Positions 1-8,288 of a DNA stretch of 64,000 nt are shown here, piece after piece; position 1 is the first letter of the stretch; each line of letters starts with the position of its first letter. The position numbers were made by a program, and so were the translations under genes. The notes under the pieces are model-generated. The model ran no database searches. It saw only the letters and a program-made list of their open reading frames with translations, and was not told the DNA's origin. This DNA is from Polaribacter sp. Z022 (GTDB lineage Bacteria > Bacteroidota > Bacteroidia > Flavobacteriales > Flavobacteriaceae). The stretch spans positions 496,001 to 560,000 of the forward strand of contig NZ_JALCZO010000002.1 in assembly GCF_023555495.1 (NCBI RefSeq), given 5' to 3'.

Positions 1-1382
1 TTTTTCTTTACATAATATTCTAAATATGCTACAAAATTAGTAGAGTATATATCTATTGTTGAATCAGCGTAACCATCTAAATATTCTATATATTCTTCTT
101 TTAAAGATGAAATTGTATTCTCTTCCATTATATTGTTATTTTTTTGTTCTTCATTCCATAACCAAGCCTCGTAAGAGAGTTGATAAAAAGGTTTGTCTGT
201 TTTTAATTGCAGTTGTTTTAAAATGTTTTTATAATCATCGAATGTTTTAAATTTAGGATTGATGCTAAATACACTTTTTAAATATGGTTTTGTTGGCCCA
301 TTTATTGGAAAGTATTTTATTGGATTTACATTAAATAAGGCTTCTGTTAGTTTTGTTATTGCAATACCTCTTATTTGTAGTAAGTCTTCAAAAGAATCAT
401 TATTAATTTCATCATTTAAAACTTGAAAGAAGAAAGACCATAAACGCTCAATTTCATTATTAACTCTTAATTCTTTGTAAGGAAACATCCATACTTTTTG
501 AGCATTAGAAGAAGGAATTCCAAATTCATCTTTTGGATAATGAATATTTAATTGTTCTGAAATGTTTTGTAATATTTGTAATCTACGACTATCTCCATAT
601 TTATTTATGTAGCAGAAGAAAGTAAAAGGATCTATAACCTCTAAATCTATATCAACGTTATTAGCATCTCTATCTGAAAAACCAGTTACACCTGCATCTT
701 TTAAAACCTCTATTAATTTAGGTTGTTCATTTTCTGTGTCTTTTAAATAATTAGCTATTGCCAAATGTGTTTTAACCCAAGTGAATTTATCTTCACTTTT
801 ATTTATTGTTCTTTCGTTTAAAAAAGCAAAGTAATTTTGTCTGCCTAAAATAGCTTGTGGAATTCCATTCCCATTCCTATCATTATATTCAAAAAAAGCT
901 TCGTTTATGCTTCTGCTTTTACCGTAGATAATATAAGAAATATATGTTTTTATCTCATCAAAATTATTCTTATTAGGTAAGAATAAATCCTTTTCAAGAA
1001 AGAAATTGTCTATTTCATCTAATCTAAATTCTACACTTTTTATAGTGTCACCTAAATATTGCTTGTAAGAAGTTTGCCCTTTATCTAATAACCATTTCGC
1101 AAAATTTCTTTTAAGAGAATTAGTTTTTTTAATACACTCAAAACCTAAATTAGTTAGAAAAGTACGTGATTGAATAGAATTAAAATCATTAGAATTCAAT
1201 TCTTCATTATTAACGTATTTATTTGCAATAGAAATTACATATTTAGGAGGGTATTCTTTATTACTGAACAATAAAGCATATTCTGTAGCATTTCTTCTTG
1301 AATTATAGATACCTTTATTATCTATTTCTTGTATGGCAGAAATTATATGTTCTTTATTAATATTATTAGGTATGTTACTCAT
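1..1382 (-). CDS. McrB-like restriction protein, N-terminal part (runs off the left edge)
   Basis: I found this frame by translating the reverse strand from the ATG at 1382; it is open for 460 codons to the window edge with no stop. Residues about 1-70 resemble the N-terminal head of McrA/McrB-type modification-dependent restriction proteins (a YPPKYVISIANKY core, then FLTNLGFECI). The later part (DPFTFFCYINKYGDSRR; NPIKYFPINGPTKPYLK) looks like the segment that precedes the AAA+ GTPase module in McrB-type proteins. Walker motifs are not in the visible part, so the ATPase is inferred. It lies 60 nt downstream of the CoiA-like gene on the same strand and probably belongs to the same defence cluster. 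The reading frame is certain; the family is moderately supported. Confidence 0.6.
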   Translation of the reverse strand, partial: MSNIPNNINKEHIISAIQEIDNKGIYNSRRNATEYALLFSNKEYPPKYVISIANKYVNNEELNSNDFNSIQSRTFLTNLGFECIKKTNSLKRNFAKWLLDKGQTSYKQYLGDTIKSVEFRLDEIDNFFLEKDLFLPNKNNFDEIKTYISYIIYGKSRSINEAFFEYNDRNGNGIPQAILGRQNYFAFLNERTINKSEDKFTWVKTHLAIANYLKDTENEQPKLIEVLKDAGVTGFSDRDANNVDIDLEVIDPFTFFCYINKYGDSRRLQILQNISEQLNIHYPKDEFGIPSSNAQKVWMFPYKELRVNNEIERLWSFFFQVLNDEINNDSFEDLLQIRGIAITKLTEALFNVNPIKYFPINGPTKPYLKSVFSINPKFKTFDDYKNILKQLQLKTDKPFYQLSYEAWLWNEEQKNNNIMEENTISSLKEEYIEYLDGYADSTIDIYSTNFVAYLEYYVKK

Positions 1383-1441
1383 AGCTGTCTAAATTTTTTT
1401 CTATTTCATCTTTATAAGTTTCCATAAACCAATCTAAAGTT

Positions 1442-3175
1442 TTATTCTTTTTCCCAAGTTCTCTTTGCAAGAAATTTTCGTGCTGCTTTATATCTATTTT
1501 CAAGGAGTTTAAGCTCTTTGTAATTGTTTCCCACTCCTTGGACTTCCAATAAATTTGTAAATTCTTTGGGAAGTCTTCTGGCATTGTTTTTAATTTCTCT
1601 TTCAAATTCTTTTCTAGCTGATTCTTCAATATTTCCTTCTTCCTTTCTAATTCGTTTTTTTTCTGATTCTGTATTTTCCAAGAATTCAGTTTCTTCTTGT
1701 TTAATTCTTTTAATTTCTGATTCTTCAAACTTGATTTTTCTTCCAAATCCTTTACAAATGGTTTCCTCAAGATCTCTTTCTTCTTTTCTAACTGCTTCAA
1801 TTTTTGCTTCAATAAGGATGTCTTCAAATCTAAAGCTCTTTGAAACTTCTCTTGGTATATCATTGTACAATACTCCAAGTGATGAGATAGTGCTGTTTGT
1901 AGCAAATATTTCTCTATTAATGGAGTCTCGTATTGTTTCTTCAAGTTTGTCGACTTCTTCTTTTTCTCCTCTAATACGCCAGCTAAATTCATTTTGTACT
2001 CTTTCTCTAATTTTAGTCTCAAAGTCAATTGATTCTTGTTCAATTCTTCTAATTTCAACTTCTTCTGATTTGATATTTGCAATAATTTCTGCTCTAAACT
2101 CTTGGTCGACACTTGCGCTGTTGATAGCATCTTCAAGTCTTCTTTTTTTTGCAAAATATCTTTTTTCCAAATCTGCGTATTCTTTATTCTCTTTGTCTTC
2201 TTCGTTTGAATTTCTTCCAAGTGCGTCTCTTCTATTTGATTCTTCCAAATCTCCCAATCTCTGGTTTGCAGTTTCTGTATTTCTCTCAACCTTTTGTATT
2301 TGCTGGTTAAGTCCGAGTTCAATTGTTCTGTATTGTTCAGATTGTAAACTTCTTTTAATGCTACGTATGAGCCAATTAATTTCTGCTTGTCTACATTTGA
2401 AATCTTCTTCAAAAAAGATTCTTTCGTTATCGTTAATCTGTGGTAAGTCTTCTGTATCTTTTCTGAATACTGGAATGTACTCTCTGTTTGCTTCTTTTTC
2501 ATTATAAACCCATTTATATGTTCTTGATGATTTTAATGCTTTTTCAATGTCTGCTTCAGATTTTCTTGGAATATTTATTTGAAGTGTATCAATACCTAAT
2601 CTTGATAATTTTAAAAATTTATCTGGTTTTATTTTACTGTAAACAATAAATTCAATAAATAATATTGGTTTATTATCTTTATTAAAAAAAGTAACATCTG
2701 GTCTAATCAATAGATCTTTAGCAGTAATCGTAGGGTTTTTACCCCACTTAATTACACCATCTTCATTTTCGTAAAAGGATAATTCTGCTTTTGTATAAGT
2801 TGCTTCAATTTTCCTTTTACTTTCAATTTTCATTGGAAATAAATTCTCATCAGAACCTAAAGGAGGGTATTTATATATAGCAGGAGCATTTACGTATTTT
2901 AGTTCATTTAATATTGAACGTGCTATTATCTCACGATAAGTTTTACTTGCTCTTACACATTCAACTTTTTCCTTATTAACATCTGAAGCGTAATGACTAA
3001 AATAAGAAAGCCAATTAGGGTTTTTCTTTTGAATGTTAGCTACCATTTGTGCGTGACATCCTAAACACCTATATCCTTTTAAACCGCTTTCGGCTTCAGA
3101 TATATGAATGTTTTTTTTGTGTTTTTTTGAATAAGCCCAATCACTTTTATAGTCTTCTTTTTTTTCTTTTGCCAT
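1442..3175 (-). CDS. CoiA-like zinc-finger/nuclease-fold protein with long coiled coil
   Basis: 577 residues. The N-terminus resembles CoiA-type competence/defence proteins: a probable zinc site made of C37xxC40, H61 and C73, then a predicted PD-(D/E)xK-like core with RPDV (D160) and ILFIEF (E175) followed by K181. Residues about 265-540 are almost entirely charged Glu/Arg/Lys heptads, a long coiled coil. The gene lies between a prokaryotic Argonaute and an McrB-like gene on the same strand, which suggests an effector nuclease or sensor role; that is inference. A second frame is open from 2502 to 1375 on the same strand and ends exactly over the start of the McrB-like gene, so the true C-terminus could differ from the stop at 1442 if a +1 shift occurs near the A5 run. 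Confidence 0.7.
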   Translation of the reverse strand: MAKEKKEDYKSDWAYSKKHKKNIHISEAESGLKGYRCLGCHAQMVANIQKKNPNWLSYFSHYASDVNKEKVECVRASKTYREIIARSILNELKYVNAPAIYKYPPLGSDENLFPMKIESKRKIEATYTKAELSFYENEDGVIKWGKNPTITAKDLLIRPDVTFFNKDNKPILFIEFIVYSKIKPDKFLKLSRLGIDTLQINIPRKSEADIEKALKSSRTYKWVYNEKEANREYIPVFRKDTEDLPQINDNERIFFEEDFKCRQAEINWLIRSIKRSLQSEQYRTIELGLNQQIQKVERNTETANQRLGDLEESNRRDALGRNSNEEDKENKEYADLEKRYFAKKRRLEDAINSASVDQEFRAEIIANIKSEEVEIRRIEQESIDFETKIRERVQNEFSWRIRGEKEEVDKLEETIRDSINREIFATNSTISSLGVLYNDIPREVSKSFRFEDILIEAKIEAVRKEERDLEETICKGFGRKIKFEESEIKRIKQEETEFLENTESEKKRIRKEEGNIEESARKEFEREIKNNARRLPKEFTNLLEVQGVGNNYKELKLLENRYKAARKFLAKRTWEKE

Positions 3176-3209
3176 AGCAGTAGCAATTTTTTTTTATTTT
3201 AATTTATAA

Positions 3210-3298
3210 GAGATTGCTTCGTCCTTTGTCCTCGCAATGACTTTTGTTTGTCTAATTGTATTTGAGATTGCTTTGTCCTTTGTCCTCGCAATGACTTA
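3210..3298. repeat. Two tandem copies of a dispersed intergenic repeat
   Basis: Two near-identical 34-nt units (3210-3243 and 3264-3298) start GAGATTGCTT and end CTCGCAATGACTT. Fragments of the same family appear in opposite orientation at 10658-10707. Units of this kind (CATTGCGAG...AAGCAATCTC) are typical dispersed intergenic repeats of Flavobacteria. They sit in the 282-nt gap between the Argonaute and CoiA-like genes, where I see no other feature. Confidence 0.6.
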
Positions 3299-3457
3299 TT
3301 TAATGGTAATGACATTAAGAATTCTCAACAACTTTAATTTAACTCAGATCTTCTTCTTGTAAGTTGATATAACTTTTTAATACTGAAGTTTGATATAATG
3401 ACATATTCTAATTAGCAATTTTTAGAAATATAAAAGTATAAATATTAATTGATTTTT

Positions 3458-5539
3458 TTAAAGAAACCATAGTTTATCTTTTGCGTGATCTGGTATATTT
3501 CCTTGAAAACGTGGGGCTATTTGTGCTACCATTTCTGGGTATTTTATTGTGATAGGTACGTTTTGCTGCCTTAATGATTTCCAATACAATCTGCTGAATT
3601 GATATACTTGTGTTAGTAATTCTAAAGTGATGTTTGCATCTTCAAATGCGTCTTTGTCTGGACTTGATATACCTATTTTAATAGGGAAGGGGTAACCTTC
3701 TGATGCTGAATATTTATTATGATTGCTATATCTTGCATTGTTGAATAGCAAGAATTTATTATAACCTATTCTAATATAAGACCCGCTTTTTGGCATTAAC
3801 TCCTGCCAATCTTTGTCATATGCAATGATGTCTTGTGCTTCTGTTTTATTTATGTTTAAAATATATAATGGTATGTTTAAACCGAGTTTTTGCATTCCTT
3901 CTTTTATGGGTTTTATTTCTTTATCACTCATGTCTTTATAGAAATGTATTACTACTTTATGGGGTTCTATTTGTGCCGAAAATTCTCTTATTTTTCTACA
4001 AATGCTCCCTGCTAAATCTAGATTGTTGTTTTCTGAGAAATAATCGAAGCCTCTAAAGAGTCCGTTGTTTTGAAAACTAAAAGCACTTGCAATGTATCTT
4101 CTGTTTTCATCTTGAAACATAAATGCACCTACACCAATTACGAGTTCTTTTTTTTCGGTTACTGCTAATTTCCAGGGAACACCTCCTAATTTTGCATGCA
4201 TTGCTAAAGATATGTTGTGTAATGTATATTGATAACTATTTGGTTTGTTTACCTCTTTTTGCATTTTATTATAATCTATTGCTTGCGTAACAATGCTCTC
4301 ATTGAGTAAAAGTTCTTTTACTTTTATATAGACCATTCTATCTTCTTTGTTGGGGGTAAACTTATCAAACGGACTGATATAAAAAACTGCATATTGCACA
4401 TTGTCATGGTCAAATTCCATTTGCTCTAATTGTTTTATGATTTCTGGAATTGGGTTTGAACTATTTTGATACTCGATAAAATGCTCGTTAGACAGTTTTA
4501 CTTTTATATTGATATACTTTTCTAAGCCTTGGTAGTAGGTTTTATTACCCGTACCTTTTGTTAAATAATTATAGAGAATTTTTATTTTTTCTTGATGACT
4601 TTTATGATGAATGAAAAAGAATTTGATGTTTGGTTTTTCTGGTCTGCGATAAGGTTTGAATTTTCCTAATTCTTTTTTTGGAAATAGTCCTTTGTTTTTA
4701 TTGGCATATTCTAAGGCTCCTTTTTGAGCATTTATACCATTTAAAAGTTTTGTAGGCACTTTTAAAAAATCGTTACCGTATATAGGAATGATTTCTTTAA
4801 ATTGATCTGTAAGTATGTAAGCTTTTGCAAACGAGGTAATATTCTCTAAATATTTACGATATCTATTACTACGCTCAGGTTTGGAATCTGGTATATTGTA
4901 AATTTTTGCTAACTCTCTACGCAATAAAGGGAAAGCTTTGTTAAACTCTAAACTGTTGTAAAAGTCTTGTTTGTTAGGGTCGTTTAATTTTTGATAATTG
5001 AAAACCGAATTTTTATATACTGTTCTTTTTATTAAAGTAGTGTCTTCTATTTCTGAAATAGGGATGTTCATTACTTTAGCAATGCCATCAAAAGAAATCA
5101 TTAATTCTGGATGCTTAGAAACTTTCGCAAATTGAATTTTTAGTGAAAATTTATAATACTGTTGGTATAAAGCATTTGTTGCTTTTTTTGCAGGTAACCA
5201 TACTTGAGTATCTCTGATGAAATTTTTAGTAACAACGAACCCTTTTTCTTTAAAATAGCTTCTTATTTGGTGTTTTAAGAACTGCTTATAAATGAGCAAG
5301 TCTTTCTTATACATTTCTATTTCTATAGCAATAGCCCCTTTTGTTTGAGTTGTAAAGGTTGTATAAATATGCTCTGTTTCTGTATTATTTAATTCAGGAA
5401 ATGCATTTAAAATTTTTGAAGACCATTTGTATTTATGAATGGGATGGCTGTTTAACGTTTCTTGTATTGTAAAATAGAAGATTGGTTGTTTTTTAGGCCA
5501 ATTGAAAGATAAGATATTAAAGGATAGATTTTTTGACAT
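3458..5539 (-). CDS. Long prokaryotic Argonaute with degenerate PIWI active site
   Basis: 693 residues, the length of a long pAgo. The MID region is about residues 300-445. The PIWI domain (445-693) opens with the AKLGGVPWKL signature (449-458) and ends with a hydrophobic -WFL terminus typical of Argonautes. At the position of the first catalytic Asp (normally IG-hydrophobic-D) the protein reads VIGVGAF, giving Gly471. The HFYKDM segment stands where HRDG-type motifs are usual, so a slicer-competent DEDX tetrad is unlikely. Known inactive long pAgos act as guide-dependent sensors that trigger a separate effector; by analogy the downstream CoiA-like protein is a candidate partner, although 282 nt of repeats separate them. 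It is divergent from the ompA gene. The Argonaute assignment is firm; inactivity is inferred from the residues. Confidence 0.88.
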   Translation of the reverse strand: MSKNLSFNILSFNWPKKQPIFYFTIQETLNSHPIHKYKWSSKILNAFPELNNTETEHIYTTFTTQTKGAIAIEIEMYKKDLLIYKQFLKHQIRSYFKEKGFVVTKNFIRDTQVWLPAKKATNALYQQYYKFSLKIQFAKVSKHPELMISFDGIAKVMNIPISEIEDTTLIKRTVYKNSVFNYQKLNDPNKQDFYNSLEFNKAFPLLRRELAKIYNIPDSKPERSNRYRKYLENITSFAKAYILTDQFKEIIPIYGNDFLKVPTKLLNGINAQKGALEYANKNKGLFPKKELGKFKPYRRPEKPNIKFFFIHHKSHQEKIKILYNYLTKGTGNKTYYQGLEKYINIKVKLSNEHFIEYQNSSNPIPEIIKQLEQMEFDHDNVQYAVFYISPFDKFTPNKEDRMVYIKVKELLLNESIVTQAIDYNKMQKEVNKPNSYQYTLHNISLAMHAKLGGVPWKLAVTEKKELVIGVGAFMFQDENRRYIASAFSFQNNGLFRGFDYFSENNNLDLAGSICRKIREFSAQIEPHKVVIHFYKDMSDKEIKPIKEGMQKLGLNIPLYILNINKTEAQDIIAYDKDWQELMPKSGSYIRIGYNKFLLFNNARYSNHNKYSASEGYPFPIKIGISSPDKDAFEDANITLELLTQVYQFSRLYWKSLRQQNVPITIKYPEMVAQIAPRFQGNIPDHAKDKLWFL

Positions 5540-5830
5540 GCAGTGTTTTTTTTCTTGTTCATATGTTTTTTTTGAGAGGGTATAGCAGCCCTATTTACTA
5601 TAAAAGGTTTTTTAAAACGCTTATTAATAGCTTGTTGCTTAATTGTTTCAAATATACTTATTTACAATAGTAATGGGTAGGATCGAATAAATTAAAAGTA
5701 AAAGCGGTTTATATTACCACTTATCTTTAAATAAGGTCACTTATTACTTAGGTTAGTTGTTAGGTCTTTTTTTGCATTTTCTTTGTGGTTGTTGAACAAA
5801 AAATTAAAAACAAAAATTAATACAAAAAAA
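5540..5830. promoter_or_regulatory. Divergent intergenic region with LytTR-like direct repeat (site a, 5718-5745)
   Basis: This 291-nt gap separates the minus-strand Argonaute from the plus-strand ompA gene. It contains CACTTATC at 5718 and CACTTATT at 5738, a direct repeat with a 20-bp period that recurs upstream of other genes in the first 21 kb. Such spacing (about two helical turns) is typical of LytTR-domain binding sites. The second unit ends 85 nt before the ompA start codon. No further gene is seen. Confidence 0.45.
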
Positions 5831-7132
5831 ATGAAAAAAATTACAATTTTAGTGTTTTGCTTTTTTTCCATAATATCTATGGCGCAAAACAAAGAAACAA
5901 CTTACAGTAAATGGTTGTTTAAAGTAGGAGCAAATATTGTGGATAATTCTGGAGATACGAACCCTTTTAACGGTTTTGAATTGAAGAAGATGGGTTTTTC
6001 TAACAATATTGCTGGAGGCTTGGAGTATCGTTTTCATAAACATTGGTCTGCAGGATTATTTTTAAGCATCAATAAATTTAAAGCACCTGATGCTGAATTA
6101 GATGGTGAATTTATTACTATGGATTTGGATTATTTTGCCACAGACTTGAGTATGAAATATTATTTAAGAAGTGCAACCAATGAATTAAATAGGTTTAATA
6201 TGTATTTATCAGGTGGTGTAGGTATGTTTAAAATAGTAGATAATACGCTGTCTTTAAATTTTGGAGGAGGATTGGTGTATTGGTTAAACGATTCTTTTGG
6301 TGTTACTTTAGAAAGTGTAGCGAAATTTACTACAGAAAATGATGTACAATATGATTCTAATCATTTTCAGCATTTTGCGGGAATTACTTTTAGACTTGGA
6401 AAAAAAGACAGCGATAAAGATGGAGTGGTAGATAAAGAAGATGCATGCCCAAATACTTTTGGGTTGGTAGCATTTAAAGGATGCCCTGATGCTGATAATG
6501 ATGGTATTAAAGATTCTGAAGATGCTTGCCCAAATGTTGCAGGTTTAAAGGCGTTTAATGGTTGTCCAGATACTGATAAAGATGGTGTAATAGACTCTTT
6601 AGATAATTGTAAAAACACATTTGGCCCAAAAGAAAATAATGGTTGTCCTTATAAAGATACTGATAAGGATGGTGTGTTAGACAAAGATGATGCTTGTCCT
6701 GAAGTAATAGGAGATTTAAGTTATAAAGGATGCCCTAAACCTAAAGAAATTGTAGTGGAAAAAGAAGAAAACTTAAATGCAATTAATACCCTTTTAGAGG
6801 ATTATGCCCAAGTAGTATTATTTGAAACCGGGAAATTTGAATTTACCAAAGAAACTTTATTGATATTGGAAGAAGTAATTACTGTGCTAAAACCTTACCC
6901 AAATGCCATTATTATAGTTGAAGGACATACAGATAATGTGGGTGCTGCACATGTAAATAAAGTACTTTCCCAAAAAAGAGCAGATGCTATAAAAGCCTAT
7001 TTGGTTAAAAATAGCAGTATAGAAAGCAACAAGATACAAGCAATTGGTTATGGAGAAACTCAACCAATAAATGCTAATGTAACAAGAGCACAAAGAAAAT
7101 TAAATAGGAGAGTAGTTTTAAAAGTTCAATAA
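5831..7132 (+). CDS. OmpA-family outer membrane protein with thrombospondin-3 repeats
   Basis: 433 residues from the ATG at 5831; an upstream in-frame start at 5783 would put a lysine-rich extension before a good signal peptide (MKKITILVFCFFSIISMAQ), so 5831 is preferred. Order: signal peptide, N-terminal beta-barrel (to about residue 190), three to four calcium-binding TSP3 repeats rich in DxDxDG, then a C-terminal OmpA peptidoglycan-binding domain (GHTDNVG ... LSQKRADAIKAYL ... GYGETQP). It probably anchors the outer membrane to peptidoglycan. A LytTR regulator follows, and a LytTR-like site lies upstream, suggesting joint control (inference). Confidence 0.92.
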   Translation: MKKITILVFCFFSIISMAQNKETTYSKWLFKVGANIVDNSGDTNPFNGFELKKMGFSNNIAGGLEYRFHKHWSAGLFLSINKFKAPDAELDGEFITMDLDYFATDLSMKYYLRSATNELNRFNMYLSGGVGMFKIVDNTLSLNFGGGLVYWLNDSFGVTLESVAKFTTENDVQYDSNHFQHFAGITFRLGKKDSDKDGVVDKEDACPNTFGLVAFKGCPDADNDGIKDSEDACPNVAGLKAFNGCPDTDKDGVIDSLDNCKNTFGPKENNGCPYKDTDKDGVLDKDDACPEVIGDLSYKGCPKPKEIVVEKEENLNAINTLLEDYAQVVLFETGKFEFTKETLLILEEVITVLKPYPNAIIIVEGHTDNVGAAHVNKVLSQKRADAIKAYLVKNSSIESNKIQAIGYGETQPINANVTRAQRKLNRRVVLKVQ

Positions 7133-7154
7133 TATCAAAATTCCTATTGTTAAG

Positions 7155-7184
7155 CACCATTTTCTTAATGTAAAGAAGATGGTG
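7155..7184 (+). terminator. Hairpin terminator after ompA
   Basis: A 12-bp stem (CACCATTTTCTT pairing with AAGAAGATGGTG, one G.T pair) begins 22 nt after the ompA stop codon and is followed by a T-rich stretch. Confidence 0.6.
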
Positions 7185-7323
7185 TTCTTATTGTTGTGTT
7201 TTTAGCTGTATTTTAAAGTGACCTCCTTTTTGGATGGTTGGCTTTTTGGTTTTTAGAACTTTTGTAAAAAGCCCCTAATAAGTATCCTTTTTAAAATAAA
7301 AAATTATCTAAGACTCGAATAAT

Positions 7324-8070
7324 ATGCCTGAAAAAATTAAAGCCTTAATTGTTGAAGACGATGCTGTAAGTATAAGGCTTCTAACCCTTTTATTGAATAA
7401 GTATTGTGAAGAGATTGAAATTATAGGAGAAGCCAAAAATTCTATAGAGTTTATAGATAGGCTTTTAGCTTTAAAACCAGATCTTCTTTTTTTAGATATT
7501 GATATTGGAGAGAAAAGAAACACCTTAGAAATTTTACATGAAATAGGTGAAATAGATTGCGAAATTATTATTACCAGTTCACATAAAGATTATGCTATAA
7601 AAGCCATTAATGAATATCATGTATCTAGTTATATTGTAAAACCCATTAGTACTATAAAGTTGAAAAAAGCAGTAGAAACTGTTATAAAAAACCTACAGTA
7701 TAAAAAAGCATTTTCTGAAAGACTGCAAAATATTGAGCCACTAGATAGTATTATTGCTTTGCCTAACCTAAATTCTGTAAATCTTGTTGACGCTAAAGAT
7801 GTTTTGTATTTAGAAGCCGATGGGAAATATACTGTTTTTCATTTAGTGAAAGATACAAGTATAGTTGTGTCTAAAAATATTGGACATTATGAAACTTATT
7901 TGCCTAAGCATTTATTTTTTAGAATACACCATAAATATATTGTGAATCTTAAAAAGGTAATTAGTATTCAAAGAACCGATGGCGATTATTGTATGTTGAA
8001 AAACGGAAAATCTTTGTCTATTGCCAAAAGAAGGATAGACAATCTTAGGAAATTTTTGCATTTAAAATAA
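7324..8070 (+). CDS. LytTR-family response regulator
   Basis: 248 residues. Receiver domain at 1-120 with the acidic pair at 11-13 (EDD), phosphoacceptor Asp58 in LLFLDID and the KP motif near 105. A LytTR DNA-binding domain occupies about 150-247. It is closely paralogous to the minus-strand regulator at 19036-19785: both end in KRRxxxLxKFLxLK and share the YLEADGKYTVFHL / YLEANGKYTIFHL block. No kinase is directly adjacent; the TPR histidine kinase at 16.1 kb is a candidate partner. Direct repeats of LytTR type upstream of ompA and of the T9SS/DGR operon are plausible targets. Confidence 0.93.
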   Translation: MPEKIKALIVEDDAVSIRLLTLLLNKYCEEIEIIGEAKNSIEFIDRLLALKPDLLFLDIDIGEKRNTLEILHEIGEIDCEIIITSSHKDYAIKAINEYHVSSYIVKPISTIKLKKAVETVIKNLQYKKAFSERLQNIEPLDSIIALPNLNSVNLVDAKDVLYLEADGKYTVFHLVKDTSIVVSKNIGHYETYLPKHLFFRIHHKYIVNLKKVISIQRTDGDYCMLKNGKSLSIAKRRIDNLRKFLHLK

Positions 8071-8190
8071 ATTTTTTACTCAGACCTATCTGTGTTTGTT
8101 GGTTGTTAAAAATTACATTACAAAAAACATTTATTGCTTAAAATGATTCATTAATTCTCTTTTACAATCAATTATAAAAGAAAGCCTACT

Positions 8191-8218
8191 CACTTATACC
8201 TTATATCGACCACTTATT
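8191..8218 (+). promoter_or_regulatory. LytTR-like direct repeat (site b) upstream of the T9SS/DGR locus
   Basis: CACTTATA at 8191 and CACTTATT at 8211, 20-bp period, end 70 nt before the start codon of the T9SS gene at 8289. It has the same geometry as the sites at 5718, 18334, 19862 and 20973 and lies directly downstream of a LytTR regulator gene. Confidence 0.5.
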
Positions 8219-8288
8219 TATTTCCTCGTTGAAAACCCCACTAATATTGTGAGATTTGCTTTAAATATTAAATAAAATTAATAAAATT

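Noticed and set aside
56..250. Plus-strand 64-residue frame near the left edge
   Set aside because: The minus strand is open through the whole of 1-1382 with a coherent protein; the plus frame is a shadow.
1524..2507. Plus-strand 327-residue frame opposite the CoiA-like gene
   Set aside because: Ser/Leu-rich composition is the mirror of a Glu/Lys/Arg-rich coiled coil; no signal or domain, and it opposes a well-supported gene.
3930..3950. Asp in HFYKDM of the Argonaute as a catalytic residue
   Set aside because: The first catalytic Asp is Gly, and the FYKxM context does not match the HRDG-type motif, so one Asp does not make a nuclease.
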